A DNA stretch of 64,000 nucleotides, from NCBI RefSeq assembly GCF_022095675.1, contig NZ_JAHYSG010000005.1, positions 124,001 to 188,000 of the forward strand, in the 5' to 3' direction. Position 1 is the stretch's first letter, and each line of letters starts with the position of its first letter. Below are positions 7,244 through 14,939 of the stretch, piece by piece. The position numbers and the translations under genes were made by a program. Source of the stretch: Dactylosporangium sp. AC04546 (GTDB taxonomy: Bacteria; Actinomycetota; Actinomycetes; Mycobacteriales; Micromonosporaceae). The notes under the pieces are model-generated. The model worked only from the letters and a program-made list of their open reading frames with translations, searched no databases and was not told where the DNA came from.

Positions 7244-9064
7244 CTACTCAGGAGCTCGGGGTGCAGGTTTGGTTGGGATGGCCGCCCGTAGCAGCGTGCC
7301 GCCGCTGGTGGGGTTGGTGATCGTCAGGTGTCCGCCGAGTGCTTCGACGCGGTCCTGCAGAGCGGTGAGGCCGGTGCCGCGGCGCGGGTCGGCGCCTCCA
7401 ACGCCGTCGTCGCGAATCAAGAGGTGCAGGGTGTCGTCCCAGCTTGCGGTCTGCACGTGCACGAGAGTGGCGCGGGCGTGTCTGGCCGCGTTGGTCAATG
7501 CTTCGGACACGACGTGATACGCGGCTATCTCAACCAGTGGCGGCATGCGTGGGCAGGTGTGGAGGTCGAGCTCGACCGGTACCGGCGATCTGCGGGCGAG
7601 CGCTTTGAGCGCGGGAGGCAGGCCGCCGGCGGCAAGCAGCGCCGGGTGGATGCCCCGGGAGATCTCCCGCAGGTTGTCCACGGCATCGTTCAGGGTGCGC
7701 AGGGCGCGAGAAAGCTCCGCCCTGGTCTGCTGCAGCTTCGGCGGCAGGCCGGCCCGCGTGACGCCGAGCTGCATGGCGACGGCGAGGAACTGCTGCAGCG
7801 CGCTGTCGTGCAGGTTGCGTTCGATGCGTTGGCGGGCCTGGTCCGCGGCGGCGACCAGGCGGGCCCGGGACGCGGCGAGCTCGGCCCGGCTGTCAGCGTT
7901 GGAGATGGCGGTGGCGGCAAGGTCGGTGAAGGCCGCGACGCGTGTCTCGGTGTCAGGAGGCAGCGGCTCGGGCCGCGTCCACGCAACACCGGCCACACCC
8001 CACAGCCGTCCCTCAACCACGATCGGCACCCCGACGACAGAACGGATGCCCAGCCCGCGGGCGAACGCGGCGACGGGACCGGCGCCGTCCTCGAAACTGT
8101 CCACCCTGGCTGCGCGGCCCGTGTCTCGCACCTTGACCAGGACGTTCCCACCCTCGATCGGCCAGCGCGCCTGGCCTGCGCCTGACGTGGAGATGCTGGT
8201 AGAGACGACGCTGGCCGTGCCGTCGGGCTCGTAGCGACACAGCCACGTGCTGTACTCACCCAGCAGTCCGTGCAGCTCGGTGGTGATCGCTTCGAACACC
8301 TCGAGTGGGCGGCTACCACACGCCACGAGTGTCGCCACTCGCCCCAATGCGGCTTGTTCGGCGGCGAGCCGGCGCAGGCGCTCCCGGCTTGCTGCCCGTT
8401 CGCAGCCGGCGTGCAGCAGCGACGTCAGTGACGGCACGACTCGCTCCTGCAGCCGTCGCACAGTCCGCTCAGGAATGTCGGCCGGCACCATGAGGGTCCC
8501 GAGCTGGGTGGTGCCGGCGCGTAACGGAAACGCCGAATGTCGATCGTCACTGGGCGTGGCGGCGAGGTGGATCGCCGCGTCGGGCAGTTCGAGGGATTGC
8601 GCGATGCGCTGTGCGACCGCGGGCAGCACCGCGGGAATGTCATTCGCGTGGAGCAGCAGCCGGGCCATGTCGGCGGTGAGATCTGACTCCTCAGCCTGGG
8701 CTGTGCGCATCCGGGACAGGTCCGCCACCGCGCTGGTGGCCACCGCGACGATGAGGAGGACCGCCAACCCGACGACCTGTCGTATGTCGGAGACGGCGAA
8801 TCTACCGACGGGCTGGACGTGAAAGTAGACGAACGCCAAGGTACTTGTTACCGCGGTGGCGAGCCCGAGCCGCATTCCCCACACCATCGAGGTCGCCAGG
8901 ACGCCGATGATATAGACCATGCCCGGGTCGAGCGGTGCCATCGCCCTCCTGAGCGGATAGACCAGGAGGGTCTCCACCACGATCAGCACGGCGGCGACCG
9001 CGATCCCCAACCCGAAGGGTGGAGGTGTCGGTCGCACCAGCCGGGACAACGAACCGACATGCAC
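7244..9064 (-). CDS. Membrane sensor histidine kinase: DUF4118, GAF-like region, HisKA_3, HATPase
   Basis: The protein is about 606 residues. GTG 9064 is preferred (AGGA 9 bases upstream); TTG 9070 is also open. Residues about 15-115 hold four hydrophobic segments with the DUF4118/KdpD-type pattern (PGMVYIIGVLATSMVWGMRL). A sensor region follows with two GAF-like units (FPLRAGTTQLGTLMVPAD; RSVVGVPIVVEGRLWGVAGV). The dimerisation/phosphoacceptor motif is RQRIERNLHDSALQQFLAVA with His at about residue 412. The ATPase shows VSEALTNAARHARA (N box), IRDDGVGGADPRRGTGLTAL (G boxes) and a final GGTLLRAAIP. It is NarL-type, but no response regulator is adjacent, so its partner is encoded elsewhere. 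Confidence 0.93.
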   Translation of the reverse strand: MHVGSLSRLVRPTPPPFGLGIAVAAVLIVVETLLVYPLRRAMAPLDPGMVYIIGVLATSMVWGMRLGLATAVTSTLAFVYFHVQPVGRFAVSDIRQVVGLAVLLIVAVATSAVADLSRMRTAQAEESDLTADMARLLLHANDIPAVLPAVAQRIAQSLELPDAAIHLAATPSDDRHSAFPLRAGTTQLGTLMVPADIPERTVRRLQERVVPSLTSLLHAGCERAASRERLRRLAAEQAALGRVATLVACGSRPLEVFEAITTELHGLLGEYSTWLCRYEPDGTASVVSTSISTSGAGQARWPIEGGNVLVKVRDTGRAARVDSFEDGAGPVAAFARGLGIRSVVGVPIVVEGRLWGVAGVAWTRPEPLPPDTETRVAAFTDLAATAISNADSRAELAASRARLVAAADQARQRIERNLHDSALQQFLAVAMQLGVTRAGLPPKLQQTRAELSRALRTLNDAVDNLREISRGIHPALLAAGGLPPALKALARRSPVPVELDLHTCPRMPPLVEIAAYHVVSEALTNAARHARATLVHVQTASWDDTLHLLIRDDGVGGADPRRGTGLTALQDRVEALGGHLTITNPTSGGTLLRAAIPTKPAPRAPE

Positions 9065-9211
9065 TGACAAAATCCTAGTCCGATTTCCGCGGCGCGTCGG
9101 CTGGCATTTCGGATCCTTGCCGCAAGCGGCGTCGCCGCCTGCCGGGCCTGTCGTACACCCACTTCCGAGGACGCAGCCCGGCGAAGATCCGTGTCGTCGA
9201 CAGAAGCGTTC

Positions 9212-10639
9212 CTACGCATGTTCGCGATAGAGCGGAATGTCGACCGGCGGTTGCGGTATGAATCCGCCTTCCGACTCGGCGTCGGCCATCAGGTACCCGC
9301 GCGATGATTCGAGACCGTCGATGGCGGCCGCGGTGTCGACGTGGACCAGGGCGCCGTCGCGCTTGACCACCTGGCCGTCGACGAGCACGGTGTGCACGTT
9401 GCCGGCGTTCATGTGGGCGACGACCGCGCCGATCGGGTCGAGCCGGTTCCAGCCGGCCATGCTGATCGACCGCGCGTCGAGCAGCACCACGTCGGCGCGC
9501 TTGCCGGGGGTCAACGACCCGGTCACCGAGTCGAGTCCGGCGCAGCGGGCGCCGTTGATGGTGGCCCAGGTGAGCGCTTCGCGCGTGGTCCAGGTGATCT
9601 GCTGCGGGGCGAGCCAGTTGTTGTAGCCGGGCTCGTCGGTGCGCCATCGCAGCGCCTGCAGCACCAGTCGCGCCTCGGTGATGAGGTCACCACCGGTACC
9701 GGAGACGCAGTCGATCGCGATCCCGGGGCCGGCGGTGTACTCCGTCGCCTCGCGGATCGCTGGAAAGCCCATGCCCATCTGCATCTCGGTCTCCGGGCAG
9801 ACCGACACGCTCACCCCGTGCTCGCGCAGCAGCTCCCATTCGTGCCGGGTGTTGAACGTGCAGTGCACGAGCAGCAGGTCGGGGCCGAGCAGGCCGCGGG
9901 AGTGCAGCAGCTCGACGTCCTGGAAGAGCTGTCGCACGCACACCTGGTTGGCGTGGAACACAAGCCGGGCGCTGAGCTCGCGGGCGGTGGCGAACTCAGC
10001 TGCCACCTCCTCGGGCGGTGCGATGAGCAGTTCCTGCGGGCAGATGCCGAAGGTCAGCCGCTGGTCGCTGCTGCTGAAGTACTCCGAGCGCAGTGCGCGG
10101 GCCGTCGCGAGGCGCTGCTGGAACGCGCCGGCCCCCTGCCCCTGCCCGCTCGCGCTGTCGGCGAAGGTGTTCTCGTTGATCGGTGAGAGGCCGTGCCCGT
10201 AGAGCGCGCGGACACCGGAGTCGCGCAGGCCGCGGATCGCCTCGTGTGCGTGGTCGGGGGTGACGATGTTGTGGCAGTAGTCGACGATCGTGGTGACGCC
10301 CATGTTGAGGGCGTCGAGGGCGCCGGCGTAGTTACCCCAGTACATGTCCTCGGGGCGGTAGCGCGGAGCCATCTGCAGCCGCACGCCGCGAATGTAGTCG
10401 GGGATGACGCCGTCGGCGAGCAGGCCGCGCAGGGCGGTCTGCCAGGTGTGCCGGTGGGTGTCGACCAGACCGGGAATGGCGATCATGCCGGTCGCGTCGA
10501 TGACCTCGGCGTCGGTGTCGATCCGCGGTGCGACGGCCTCGATACGGCCGTCCCGGATGAGGATGTCGCCTGCGGGCAGTTCGCCGATGGCGGGGTCCAT
10601 CGTGGCGATCGTCGCGTGCTTGATGACGGTCTTCGTCAC
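9212..10639 (-). CDS. Metal-dependent amidohydrolase (AtzA/TrzN/8-oxoguanine deaminase-like), copy 1
   Basis: This 475-residue protein begins VTKTVIKHATIATMDP. It has the N-terminal beta-sandwich (GDILIRDGRIEAVAPRID) and the metal motif PGLVDTHRHTWQ at about residues 60-71 (H-x-H). Further His/Asp sites lie in RLVFHANQVCV, LLVHCTFNT, CPETEMQMGMGFP and AIDCVSGTGGDL, then C-terminal GSLTPGKRADVVLLD. Members hydrolyse C-N or C-Cl bonds on purines, pyrimidines or triazines in the cytosol. GTG 10639 overlaps the stop of the upstream reductase-like gene as GTGA, so the two are coupled. Two paralogues lie at 14940 and 23007; the substrate is unknown. Confidence 0.92.
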   Translation of the reverse strand: MTKTVIKHATIATMDPAIGELPAGDILIRDGRIEAVAPRIDTDAEVIDATGMIAIPGLVDTHRHTWQTALRGLLADGVIPDYIRGVRLQMAPRYRPEDMYWGNYAGALDALNMGVTTIVDYCHNIVTPDHAHEAIRGLRDSGVRALYGHGLSPINENTFADSASGQGQGAGAFQQRLATARALRSEYFSSSDQRLTFGICPQELLIAPPEEVAAEFATARELSARLVFHANQVCVRQLFQDVELLHSRGLLGPDLLLVHCTFNTRHEWELLREHGVSVSVCPETEMQMGMGFPAIREATEYTAGPGIAIDCVSGTGGDLITEARLVLQALRWRTDEPGYNNWLAPQQITWTTREALTWATINGARCAGLDSVTGSLTPGKRADVVLLDARSISMAGWNRLDPIGAVVAHMNAGNVHTVLVDGQVVKRDGALVHVDTAAAIDGLESSRGYLMADAESEGGFIPQPPVDIPLYREHA

Positions 10640-11697
10640 GCGTTCACTCCTGAGAAGTCGTGAGAAGTCGTGGCCAGGGCGGGGGTCAGCAGCGAGAGGT
10701 TGTCGGGTCCGGCCGCCAGCTCGCCGGCCTCGATCCGCCGGGCGACCTCGACGGTCACCTCGTTGGCCGGTGCGGCTGCGCCACGCGCGCGTTGCAGGTC
10801 GACGACGAGTCCGTTGATCTCGTTGACCTCGCTGCGCCGGCCCTTCATCCAGTCCTGCAGCACCGTGGTGCGGGTGTGCGGCAGGGCGAAGTCGTGCATC
10901 ACCGAGTCGAGGAGGCTCTCCACGAACGAGGCGGGGTCGGACAGGTCGAGCCCGGTGAGGCCGAAGATGGGCACGAGCCGGTTGCCGGCCGCCACGGCGG
11001 TCTCGGCGGCCTCGAGCCCGGCACGCAGCATGAAGTCGCGCATGCCCGGAGTGGCTACGGCGGCGTGCATGGTGAGACCGAGGATCGCCGACGGCACGAG
11101 CTCGCCGGCGTTGACGACGAGCTTCATCCACTTCGCCGAGCGGATGTCGTCGACGACCTCCACCGTGCCGGCGGCGCCGAGGATCGCGGCGACCTCCAGG
11201 GCCCGGGCGGTGGCGGTCGGGGTCAGGCCGCCGAGGGCGAACCAGGATCGGCTCGGCGGGGTGTGCCGCTCCACCACGCCGGGTGTGAACATCGCCGAGG
11301 TGACCTCGATGACCGCGCCCAGCGTGCGTTCGAGCCCGACGACGTCGGCGATCGTGTCGACGGTCATCCCGTTCTGCAGCCCCACCACCAGGCCGTGTTC
11401 GGCCACCAGCGGCTTGATCAGCTCGCAGGCCCAGCGGGTGTCATAGGCCTTCATGAGCACGAACACCACGTCGAACGGGTGCCGCATGGTGGCCACCTCG
11501 CACAGGTGGTGTGCCCGCACCACGGTCTCGACGGTCTCGTCAGGCATCTCCACCCGCACGCCCGCGGCGCGCATCGCCTCGACATGGTCGGGCCACTGCT
11601 CGATGAACGTCACGTCGTGTCCGGCACGGGTCAGGTCGGCGCCGATGGACGCGCCGTTGGCGCCGGTGCCCAGCACGGCGATCCGCAGGTCAGACAT
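10636..11697 (-). CDS. Ketopantoate reductase family (ApbA/PanE-like) oxidoreductase, copy 1
   Basis: This 353-residue protein has an N-terminal Rossmann fold (IAVLGTGANGASIGADLTRA, the GxGxxG type), then FDVVFVLMKAYDTRWACELI, VVGLQNGMTVDTIADVVG, TPPSRSWFALGGLTPT, and the C-terminal helical domain with SAKWMKLVVNAGELVPSAIL carrying the family Lys/Asn/Glu region. It is longer than housekeeping PanE (about 300 residues) and sits in a catabolic operon, so a 2-keto or beta-keto acid other than ketopantoate is likely. It is first in the minus-strand pair with the amidohydrolase and divergent from the XRE gene at 11786. Confidence 0.9.
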   Translation of the reverse strand: MSDLRIAVLGTGANGASIGADLTRAGHDVTFIEQWPDHVEAMRAAGVRVEMPDETVETVVRAHHLCEVATMRHPFDVVFVLMKAYDTRWACELIKPLVAEHGLVVGLQNGMTVDTIADVVGLERTLGAVIEVTSAMFTPGVVERHTPPSRSWFALGGLTPTATARALEVAAILGAAGTVEVVDDIRSAKWMKLVVNAGELVPSAILGLTMHAAVATPGMRDFMLRAGLEAAETAVAAGNRLVPIFGLTGLDLSDPASFVESLLDSVMHDFALPHTRTTVLQDWMKGRRSEVNEINGLVVDLQRARGAAAPANEVTVEVARRIEAGELAAGPDNLSLLTPALATTSHDFSGVNA

Positions 11698-11724
11698 GTG
11701 CGCTCCTTTGTCGAATGCCGATTC

Positions 11725-11741
11725 GTATAGTGACGCTATAC
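11725..11741. promoter_or_regulatory. Inverted-repeat operator candidate between the divergent reductase and XRE genes
   Basis: GTATAG-TGACG-CTATAC is a perfect 6-bp inverted repeat with a 5-bp spacer, in the 88-bp gap between the divergent starts at 11697 and 11786. Position and symmetry fit a site for the adjacent XRE-cupin regulator controlling both itself and the reductase-amidohydrolase pair. Confidence 0.55.
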
Positions 11742-11785
11742 ACGTTGGTCGCCGTGGGCAATACCCGAGGGGCTATGGTGCGGAC

Positions 11786-12373
11786 GTGGAGATCGGTCCC
11801 CGGCTGAAGGCCGAACGGCAGCGACAGGGCATCAGCCTGCGCAAGTTGGCCGAGCAGGTCGGCGTCACGGCCGGGCTCATCTCGCACATCGAGAACGGCC
11901 GCAGCCAGCCGTCGGTGAGCACGCTCTACGCCCTCGCCAACCACCTCGGCCTCTCCCTCGACGAGGTGCTCGGCCTCAACCCGCAGGCACCGCCACGCCG
12001 GTCGGCCGAGCGCCGCCAGGTGGTGCAGCGGGCCGCGAAGCATCCGACGCTGCACATCGCGAGCGGCGTCACCTGGGACCTGGTGGTCGCCTCGATCGCC
12101 GGCACGGTCGACGCGGTCCGGGTCACCTATGAGCCCGGCGCGTCGAGCTCGCCGGACGGCAGCCCGATGCGTCACGACGGCCAGGAGAACGCGTATCTGG
12201 TCAGTGGCAGCCTCGTCCTGATGCTCGACGGCCGGCGGCACGTGGTGCGCGCGGGCGACTCGCTGAGCTTCGACTCGATGCGCCCGCACCGCTACGTCAA
12301 CGAGACCGACGAACCGGCCTGGGGACTCTGGCTCAACGTGGACAGGGGCCGGGAGCCGACGATCTCCGGGTGA
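11786..12373 (+). CDS. XRE-family regulator with C-terminal cupin sensor domain, copy 1
   Basis: This 195-residue protein starts VEIGPRLKAERQRQGISLRK. The helix-turn-helix spans about residues 5-60 (LAEQVGVTAGLISHIENGRS, then STLYALANHLGLSLDEVLGL). A cupin follows at about 105-185 (VTYEPGASSSPDGSPMRHDG, QENAYLVSGSLVLMLDGRRH, VVRAGDSLSFDSMRPHRYVN). Members usually sense a small metabolite through the cupin and repress a neighbouring catabolic gene. It diverges from the reductase-amidohydrolase pair with an inverted repeat between them. Start chosen at GTG 11786 because no other in-frame start precedes the HTH closely. Confidence 0.92.
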   Translation: MEIGPRLKAERQRQGISLRKLAEQVGVTAGLISHIENGRSQPSVSTLYALANHLGLSLDEVLGLNPQAPPRRSAERRQVVQRAAKHPTLHIASGVTWDLVVASIAGTVDAVRVTYEPGASSSPDGSPMRHDGQENAYLVSGSLVLMLDGRRHVVRAGDSLSFDSMRPHRYVNETDEPAWGLWLNVDRGREPTISG

Positions 12374-12406
12374 CGCACGCGGGACCGTTCGCGTGAACCG
12401 CGGTGG

Positions 12407-12718
12407 TCACTGGCCGGCGAACGTCGGTGATGCCTCGATCTGTACCGCGATGCGGCTGGCTGCCATCGGTCCGATGACCCTGGTCGCAACGTCGCGATGG
12501 CGGGGGTCGTCGAGGTAGGCGTCCAGCCCGGCGGCGTCGTGCACCACGGCGACCACGCCGAAGTCGCCCCCTTGGCGCAGGCCCAGCGCCGGGCCGCACT
12601 CGTACCTGTGCAGCGACGGCATGTCCGCGGTGAGCTCGCGCAGCGTGTGGACGAGCCCCTCGACCTGCTCGGCGGTGACGCTCGGGTGCCAGGTCCAGAT
12701 GACGAGATGAGCGATCAT
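12407..12718 (-). CDS. Dabb (stress-responsive A/B barrel) domain protein
   Basis: This 103-residue protein begins MIAHLVIWTWHPSVTAEQVE. It shows the Dabb layout: LVIWTWH as first strand, a helix with LVHTLRELTADMPSLHRYEC, GGDFGVVAVVHDAAGLDAYL, then DPRHRDVATRVIGPMAASR. Dabb proteins are dimeric ferredoxin-like barrels, some acting as cyclases or small-molecule enzymes, many of unknown role. It lies between the XRE gene, with which it converges, and the second reductase-like gene, from which it diverges across about 100 bp. A role in the island's pathway is possible but inferred only from position. Confidence 0.85.
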   Translation of the reverse strand: MIAHLVIWTWHPSVTAEQVEGLVHTLRELTADMPSLHRYECGPALGLRQGGDFGVVAVVHDAAGLDAYLDDPRHRDVATRVIGPMAASRIAVQIEASPTFAGQ

Positions 12719-12740
12719 GCATGGCAATGTACGGGCGTGA

Positions 12741-12763
12741 TGAGTCAAACTCAACACTCGTGT
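12741..12763. promoter_or_regulatory. Operator candidate upstream of the second reductase-like gene
   Basis: TGAGT-CAA-ACTCA (12741-12753) is a perfect inverted repeat. It overlaps CTCAACACTCGTGT (12750-12763), nearly identical to a motif at 13980-13993 before the second XRE gene. It lies between the divergent Dabb and reductase-like genes, about 60 bases from the latter's ATG. Confidence 0.45.
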
Positions 12764-12820
12764 ACAGTGCAGGCGGTTACGGAGGGCCGCACGAGCGGTA
12801 CGGAGCGAAGCGGAGGGCGC

Positions 12821-13876
12821 ATGAGTGGTCCGCGGATCGCGGTGGTCGGGTCCGGCGCGAACGGCAGTTCGGTGGCCGCCGACCTGATCCGGGCAGGGCA
12901 CGACGTGGTGCTGATCGAGCAGTGGCCGGAGCACGTCGAGGCGATGCGCCGCGGCGGCCTGCGGATCGAGATGCCCGACGAGACGGTCACCGTCGACGTG
13001 CGGGCGCACCATCTGTGCGAGGTCTGCACGTTCACCGGCCGCTTCGACGTGGTGTTCGTGCTCATGAAGGCCTACGACACCCGGTGGGCGTGCCAGCTCG
13101 TCGAGCCGTACCTGGAGCCCGCAGGCCTGATCGTCGGCCTGCAGAACGGCATGACCGCCGACGTGGTCGCGGACGTCGCCGGGGCGCACCGCGCGCTCGG
13201 CGCGGTCATCGAGGTCGCCTCGATGATGGTCGACCCTGGTGTCGTGCAGCGGTACACGCCGCCGTCGCGCTCGTGGTTCGCGCTCGGCGGACTCGACCCG
13301 TCGACGAGCGGCCGGGCGGAGGAGCTCGCGGAGGTGCTGCGCGCGGCCGGGACGGTCGAGGTCGTCGACGACATCCGGGCGGCGAAGTGGATGAAGCTGG
13401 TCAGCAACAGCACGACGCTGGTGACCACGGCGATGCTCGGGCTGCCGATGCTCGACGCGCTGCAGGCGCCGGGGATGCGGGAGCTGATGGTGCGCTCGGG
13501 TCAGGAGGCGCTGGACGTCGGCGCCGCCCTGGGGTACCGGCCGCTGCCGATCTTCGGATTGACGCCGCGGGACATGGGCGCCACCGACCGGATCGTCGAG
13601 CTGCTGCTCGACACGCTCTACGCCGGGTTCGTGCTGCCCGGGACGACCACGACGATCCTGCACGACTGGCTCAAGGGGCGCCGGAGCGAGGCCGGTGACA
13701 TCAACGGCCGGGTCGTCGCGCACGCCGGGCTGCTGCCCGGCGGCGCACCGGTCAACGCCGCCGTGCTGGAGATCGCCCACCGCGTCGAACGGCGGGAACT
13801 GCGGCCCGGCCCGGCCGTGGGGGACCTGCTGGCCGAGCTCGCCGGCGCGGCGGTGGTTGACAGCGTTGTTGAGTGA
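12821..13876 (+). CDS. Ketopantoate reductase family (ApbA/PanE-like) oxidoreductase, copy 2
   Basis: This 351-residue paralogue of the protein at 10636 shares VRAHHLCEV, FDVVFVLMKAYDTRWAC, VGLQNGMT and TPPSRSWFALGGL. It begins MSGPRIAVVGSGANGSSVAA (nucleotide-binding GxGxxG), and the C-terminal domain contains AAKWMKLVSNSTTLVTTAML. The copies diverge most in the C-terminal third, so they may act on related but different substrates. It is followed by the second XRE-cupin regulator and second amidohydrolase on the same strand, repeating the gene set at 9212-12373 in a new order. GCGGAGGGCGC precedes the ATG. Confidence 0.9.
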   Translation: MSGPRIAVVGSGANGSSVAADLIRAGHDVVLIEQWPEHVEAMRRGGLRIEMPDETVTVDVRAHHLCEVCTFTGRFDVVFVLMKAYDTRWACQLVEPYLEPAGLIVGLQNGMTADVVADVAGAHRALGAVIEVASMMVDPGVVQRYTPPSRSWFALGGLDPSTSGRAEELAEVLRAAGTVEVVDDIRAAKWMKLVSNSTTLVTTAMLGLPMLDALQAPGMRELMVRSGQEALDVGAALGYRPLPIFGLTPRDMGATDRIVELLLDTLYAGFVLPGTTTTILHDWLKGRRSEAGDINGRVVAHAGLLPGGAPVNAAVLEIAHRVERRELRPGPAVGDLLAELAGAAVVDSVVE

Positions 13877-13979
13877 CATTACAACTTCATCAAACACGCA
13901 GCCCGGTGAAACGTGTCGCCACCATGCTGAGCGGCGTTGTGCAGCCGCCGGGCCGGGCCGGGGCGGCGCGTAAGCTGAC

Positions 13980-13993
13980 CTCAACATTCGCGT
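13980..13993. promoter_or_regulatory. Motif shared with the second reductase-like promoter region, before the second XRE gene
   Basis: CTCAACATTCGCGT matches 12 of 14 bases of the element at 12750-12763. It lies 25 bases upstream of GTG 14019, a position consistent with autoregulation by the XRE-cupin protein. Confidence 0.4.
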
Positions 13994-14018
13994 GACACGT
14001 TGTGAAGGGGCACTGAGC

Positions 14019-14783
14019 GTGACCGAGTTGGACGCCGTCGGCAGCCGGATTCGCGCCGCGCGCCAGGCCCGAGGGCTGTCCCTGCGCGCGCTCGCCGAGA
14101 AGGTGGGCGTCTCGGCCAGCATGCTGTCGCTGCTGGAGAACGGCCGGTCCCGCTCCTCGATCCCCACCCTGTACGCCGTGGTCGAGGCCCTCGACATGTC
14201 GATGGACGAGCTGTTCTCCAGCAAGCCCGCTCCGGCGGAGCCGGCACGGGTCCGGCCGGCGTCCCCGGTGGCGTCCCCGTCCGGCGGCGGCCCATCGGCA
14301 CAAAGTCCATCGGCGGGCAGCTCGGAGCTGATGGTGGTGCGCGCCGACAACCGGCGCCGCATCGAGATGGAGAGCGGCGTCGTGTGGGAGCAGTTGGGTC
14401 ACAACGACGACGACGGTGTGGAGTTCATGCTGGTCACCTACCCGCCGGGGGCGAGCTCCAGCGACTCCGGGCGCTACCAGCGGCACAACGGCCTCGAGTG
14501 CGCGCACGTCATGCAGGGGGAGCTGACCTGCAAGGTGGCGTTCGAGGAGGTCACCCTGCACGCGGGCGACAGCATCACGTTCGACTCGTCGCGGCCGCAC
14601 CTGCTGGAGAACAACGGCACCGTGGACATGCGCGCGGTGTGGCTGGTGCTGCGCCACCGCGCGCCCGCCGCGGAGGCCGGCCCGGCGGCCGACCAGCTGG
14701 CCCAGCAGGTGGCCCAGCACCTGCCCAACGTCGTCGCGATGGGCCGGGCGGCCCAGGCGGACGACGCGCGCCGCCGCCGGTAG
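14019..14783 (+). CDS. XRE-family regulator with C-terminal cupin sensor domain, copy 2
   Basis: GTG 14019 is chosen because GAAGGGG lies 8 bases upstream; the frame also opens at GTG 13992. The 254-residue protein has an HTH at about residues 8-65 (IRAARQARGLSLRALAEKVG, VSASMLSLLENGRSRSSIPT) and a Pro/Ser/Ala-rich linker at about 68-105 absent from copy 1. A cupin follows at about 130-210 (EFMLVTYPPGASSSDSGRYQ, HNGLECAHVMQGELTCKVAF, LHAGDSITFDSSRPHLLENN), then an Ala/Gln tail. It probably controls the downstream amidohydrolase and ABC importer genes through the operator at 14814. Confidence 0.92.
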   Translation: MTELDAVGSRIRAARQARGLSLRALAEKVGVSASMLSLLENGRSRSSIPTLYAVVEALDMSMDELFSSKPAPAEPARVRPASPVASPSGGGPSAQSPSAGSSELMVVRADNRRRIEMESGVVWEQLGHNDDDGVEFMLVTYPPGASSSDSGRYQRHNGLECAHVMQGELTCKVAFEEVTLHAGDSITFDSSRPHLLENNGTVDMRAVWLVLRHRAPAAEAGPAADQLAQQVAQHLPNVVAMGRAAQADDARRRR

Positions 14784-14813
14784 CCATTCACCCTGATAAA
14801 CGTTGGTCAACGC

Positions 14814-14832
14814 CTGTCAAGTCATACTTGAC
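14814..14832. promoter_or_regulatory. Strong inverted-repeat operator upstream of the amidohydrolase-ABC operon
   Basis: TGTCAAG-TCATA-CTTGACA is a perfect 7-bp inverted repeat with a 5-bp spacer, the same spacer length as the site at 11725. It is about 108 bases before ATG 14940 and 31 bases after the XRE stop. CTTGACA could also supply a -35 element, so binding there would block transcription. Confidence 0.6.
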
Positions 14833-14939
14833 AGCCTGTGATCTGCCTCCCATGATGGGTGCCACCGATCCCGCCGTGTTCCGCCAACCCGGATCGGACG
14901 AACGCACACCCCTGGCACGGTCTGTGGAGGTTCCAATAC

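Noticed and set aside
6808..7320. Plus-strand frame with a possible GTG start at 6928
   Set aside because: An SD-like AGGGGAG is present, but there is no recognisable domain, poor codon pattern after residue 60, and overlap with the 3' end of the kinase gene.
10636..13876. Naming the two reductase-like genes panE
   Set aside because: They are longer than housekeeping PanE, paralogous and placed in a catabolic island, so ketopantoate is unlikely to be the substrate.
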